Of a stretch of 64,000 bases of DNA, positions 62,629 to 64,000 are shown in pieces. Numbering within the stretch: position 1 is the first letter of the stretch; every line of letters starts with the position of its first letter. The notes under the pieces were generated by a model. It ran no database searches. It was not told the origin of the DNA and saw nothing but the letters and a program-made list of their open reading frames with translations. Both the position numbers and the translations under genes were made by a program. Where the stretch lies: assembly GCF_039511225.1 (NCBI RefSeq), contig NZ_CP154261.1, positions 372,001 through 436,000 of the forward strand, written 5' to 3'. The DNA is from Sphingobacterium multivorum (GTDB taxonomy: Bacteria > Bacteroidota > Bacteroidia > Sphingobacteriales > Sphingobacteriaceae).

Positions 62629-63006
62629 ATGAAAATCAGACTGTTTATATGGATTCTATTACCCTTGATGCTCCTGCAGAGCTTCTCAACGGTATGGCTA
62701 TGGACAGTCTTCGAGTTGAATCGAGATTATATCGCACGTTACGAATGTATTAATCGCTTTAACGATAATGCGCTTGCCTGTCGAGGCCAGTGTATTTTGA
62801 TGAAGAAAATGCGCGAGCATGAGGAAAAGGAACAAAAAAATCTTGAATTACGTATTATTGATGTTGTTTTTATAAATAATACGCAAGATTTTACGTTTAA
62901 AAACACGGCTCTTTATGAAGACACTGTGGAGCGCCTGCTTCCAGTATATAAAGAAGATTATTCCTATAATCCCATCTTTACAATATTTCACCCCCCTTTG
63001 GTTTAA
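62629..63006 (+). CDS. Small membrane-anchored Cys-rich protein, possibly metal related
   Basis: 125 aa. One N-terminal hydrophobic segment (about 5-30) is followed by NRDYIARYECINRF and then ACRGQCILMKKM, giving Cys40, Cys51 and Cys55. The pattern NKDYIA..LC..., then C-x-G-x-C with a basic tail, recurs in short Bacteroidota proteins located near TonB receptors and metal genes; I recall it from such contexts but cannot name a formal family. The three cysteines could bind a metal such as copper or zinc. It has its own promoter and terminates before a 384-bp gap. Function unknown. Confidence 0.68.
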   Translation: MKIRLFIWILLPLMLLQSFSTVWLWTVFELNRDYIARYECINRFNDNALACRGQCILMKKMREHEEKEQKNLELRIIDVVFINNTQDFTFKNTALYEDTVERLLPVYKEDYSYNPIFTIFHPPLV

Positions 63007-63390
63007 ATCCAGCTAGTAATTTATTTGAATAAGTAATCGATCGCTGATGATGGTTTACAGTGTAAGCTAGGGCTAGCATCGCTTTATAATTGCGTCGTGA
63101 AAATGCCTTTAGCGATCTCTTGTCAAAGTAGTCAATCTTCCGATTAAACTACTTATTCAGTATTTATTTCAATGAAACCATTATGGTTATTTGGACTACA
63201 TTGCGATGTGGCTCTGAATCATTATAATGTTGATCGTGGTTAGTAATCTACTTAAAATCAACAGGATGATTTCATTTCGATAGAAAAATATATCCATTTG
63301 TCATATAGGATACCAGCATGATTTATTTAAACCGAGCTTGCGAGTTCACGAAGTAAATCGGATCGCTTCCTTATACATGAAATATTATAG
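63007..63390. other. Intergenic region with no recognised gene
   Basis: 384 bp, AT-rich. No convincing coding frame, TAnnTTTG match or terminator hairpin was found. It presumably holds the promoter of the lipoprotein gene that follows. Confidence 0.5.
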
Positions 63391-64000
63391 ATGAGAGATT
63401 TATTTATAAAAAAAGCGGGTTTTTATATCGCTATTATAGGTTTTTTTGTAGTCGCCTGTACCAAGGCGAAAACAGACTATGAGGCCGAAAGGGGAAATAC
63501 CGTTGAAGAGAATATGGAGTTTAAAGAGGTTACAAGCCTTATTTCTTCCGGTTACAATATTCGTATTGAAGCTCCGGGTGGGGTATTGTACCGCGGTTAT
63601 AATGATATCCGCGTGAAAATCAATAAGCAGCAAAATAATGAACCTGTAGCCGTTTCCGCAGTCAAATTGCTGCCCATCCAAACCAATATGCAAGGACTGA
63701 AAATTGTTTGTCCAAACCAGTCCGTAATGGACCATACGTTGGATGGGAGCTACTTTTCGGGTTACAGTGTGTTTACAGATGAAAGTTCTGCAGCAGCAAA
63801 CTGGAGTTTGGAAATCGATTTTAAAATTGGGAATCAGACCTTCACAGCTATACAGCCTGTAACTGTAATGCCACAGCCAAATAAAAATCGTAACATAACC
63901 ACCTTTACCGGGAAAGATAGCGAACACTATTTAATCGCCTTGATTGCTCCTTGGAAACCAAATGTTGCTGAAAATAAACTGGTCGCAGGCATTTATAAAT
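63391..64000 (+). CDS. Lipoprotein of unknown function, truncated at the right window edge
   Basis: At least 203 codons read from the ATG at 63391 with no stop before 64000. The signal (LFIKKAGFYIAIIGFFVVAC) ends in lipobox Cys23. The body shows two Ig-like stretches: SSGYNIRIEAPGGVLYRGYNDIRVKI and NWSLEIDFKIGNQTFTAIQPVTVMPQP. These resemble FixH/YtkA-type domains, which accompany copper-handling proteins in some Bacteroidota, but the similarity is weak. With the Cys-rich protein upstream it may form a metal-related cluster continuing beyond the window. The minus-strand frame over the same bases is a shadow. Confidence 0.7.
   Translation, partial: MRDLFIKKAGFYIAIIGFFVVACTKAKTDYEAERGNTVEENMEFKEVTSLISSGYNIRIEAPGGVLYRGYNDIRVKINKQQNNEPVAVSAVKLLPIQTNMQGLKIVCPNQSVMDHTLDGSYFSGYSVFTDESSAAANWSLEIDFKIGNQTFTAIQPVTVMPQPNKNRNITTFTGKDSEHYLIALIAPWKPNVAENKLVAGIYK

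Noticed and set aside
63400..63927. 175-codon minus-strand open frame near the right edge.
   Set aside because: The plus strand over the same bases encodes a clear lipoprotein signal and Ig-like strands, so the minus frame is a shadow.

Overview
The window looks like a stretch of a Bacteroidota chromosome, most likely from a Sphingobacteriaceae member (Sphingobacterium/Pedobacter type). The evidence is the dense series of SusC/SusD pairs, surface lipoproteins with Cys lipoboxes, FecI/FecR regulatory pairs and -7 elements of the TAnnTTTG class. I saw no rRNA, tRNA, CRISPR array or transposase. The assignment to a group rests on gene content only.

Layout. (A) 1-6834, minus strand: ECF sigma factor, FecR anti-sigma, SusC with an STN domain, and a SusD that is frameshifted and runs off the left edge. 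(B) 6854-16607, minus strand: a second set of sigma, FecR, STN-SusC and SusD, then two lipoproteins (DUF4959/5126/5000-like and DUF4998-like), closed by a strong hairpin terminator. (C) 16769-18208, minus strand: an S1 sulfatase. (D) 18615-25186, plus strand: a LacI-family regulator, a GH92 alpha-mannosidase, a basic-secretory-protein metallopeptidase, a second GH92 and a terminator. (E) 25187-46553, plus strand: a 540-bp palindrome-rich control region, then eleven consecutive export/surface genes with two complete SusC/SusD pairs, FAS1, discoidin-like, PKD, DUF1735, beta-propeller and pseudo-phosphatase lipoproteins, followed by a third GH92 with its own operator. (F) 46588-53041, plus strand: a small membrane protein, then an RND efflux operon in which pump and outer-membrane channel are fused in one 1515-aa protein. 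(G) 53092-62482, plus strand: a SusR-like membrane regulator (DUF6377 type), SusC, SusD, GH30 glucanase and a SusE/F-position lipoprotein. (H) 62497-64000: a small Cys-rich protein and a truncated lipoprotein, possibly metal related.

How it works together. Three control modes serve the polysaccharide utilization loci: sigma/anti-sigma for A and B, LacI for D and E, and a membrane-spanning SusR-like regulator for G. Two of the GH92 enzymes keep the residues associated with alpha-1,2-mannosidase activity. A protease sits between two GH92 genes, and locus G has the SusCD-GH30-lipoprotein layout known for beta-1,6-glucan use. My inference is that D, E and G together target fungal cell-wall mannoprotein and beta-1,6-glucan, or high-mannose glycoprotein. 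The most unusual points are the shared CTAA-N6-TTAG operators, the enzyme-free dual SusCD operon with a dead phosphatase-fold lipoprotein, the SusC without its usual N-terminal domain, and the pump-channel fusion with an internal lipoprotein-type signal.
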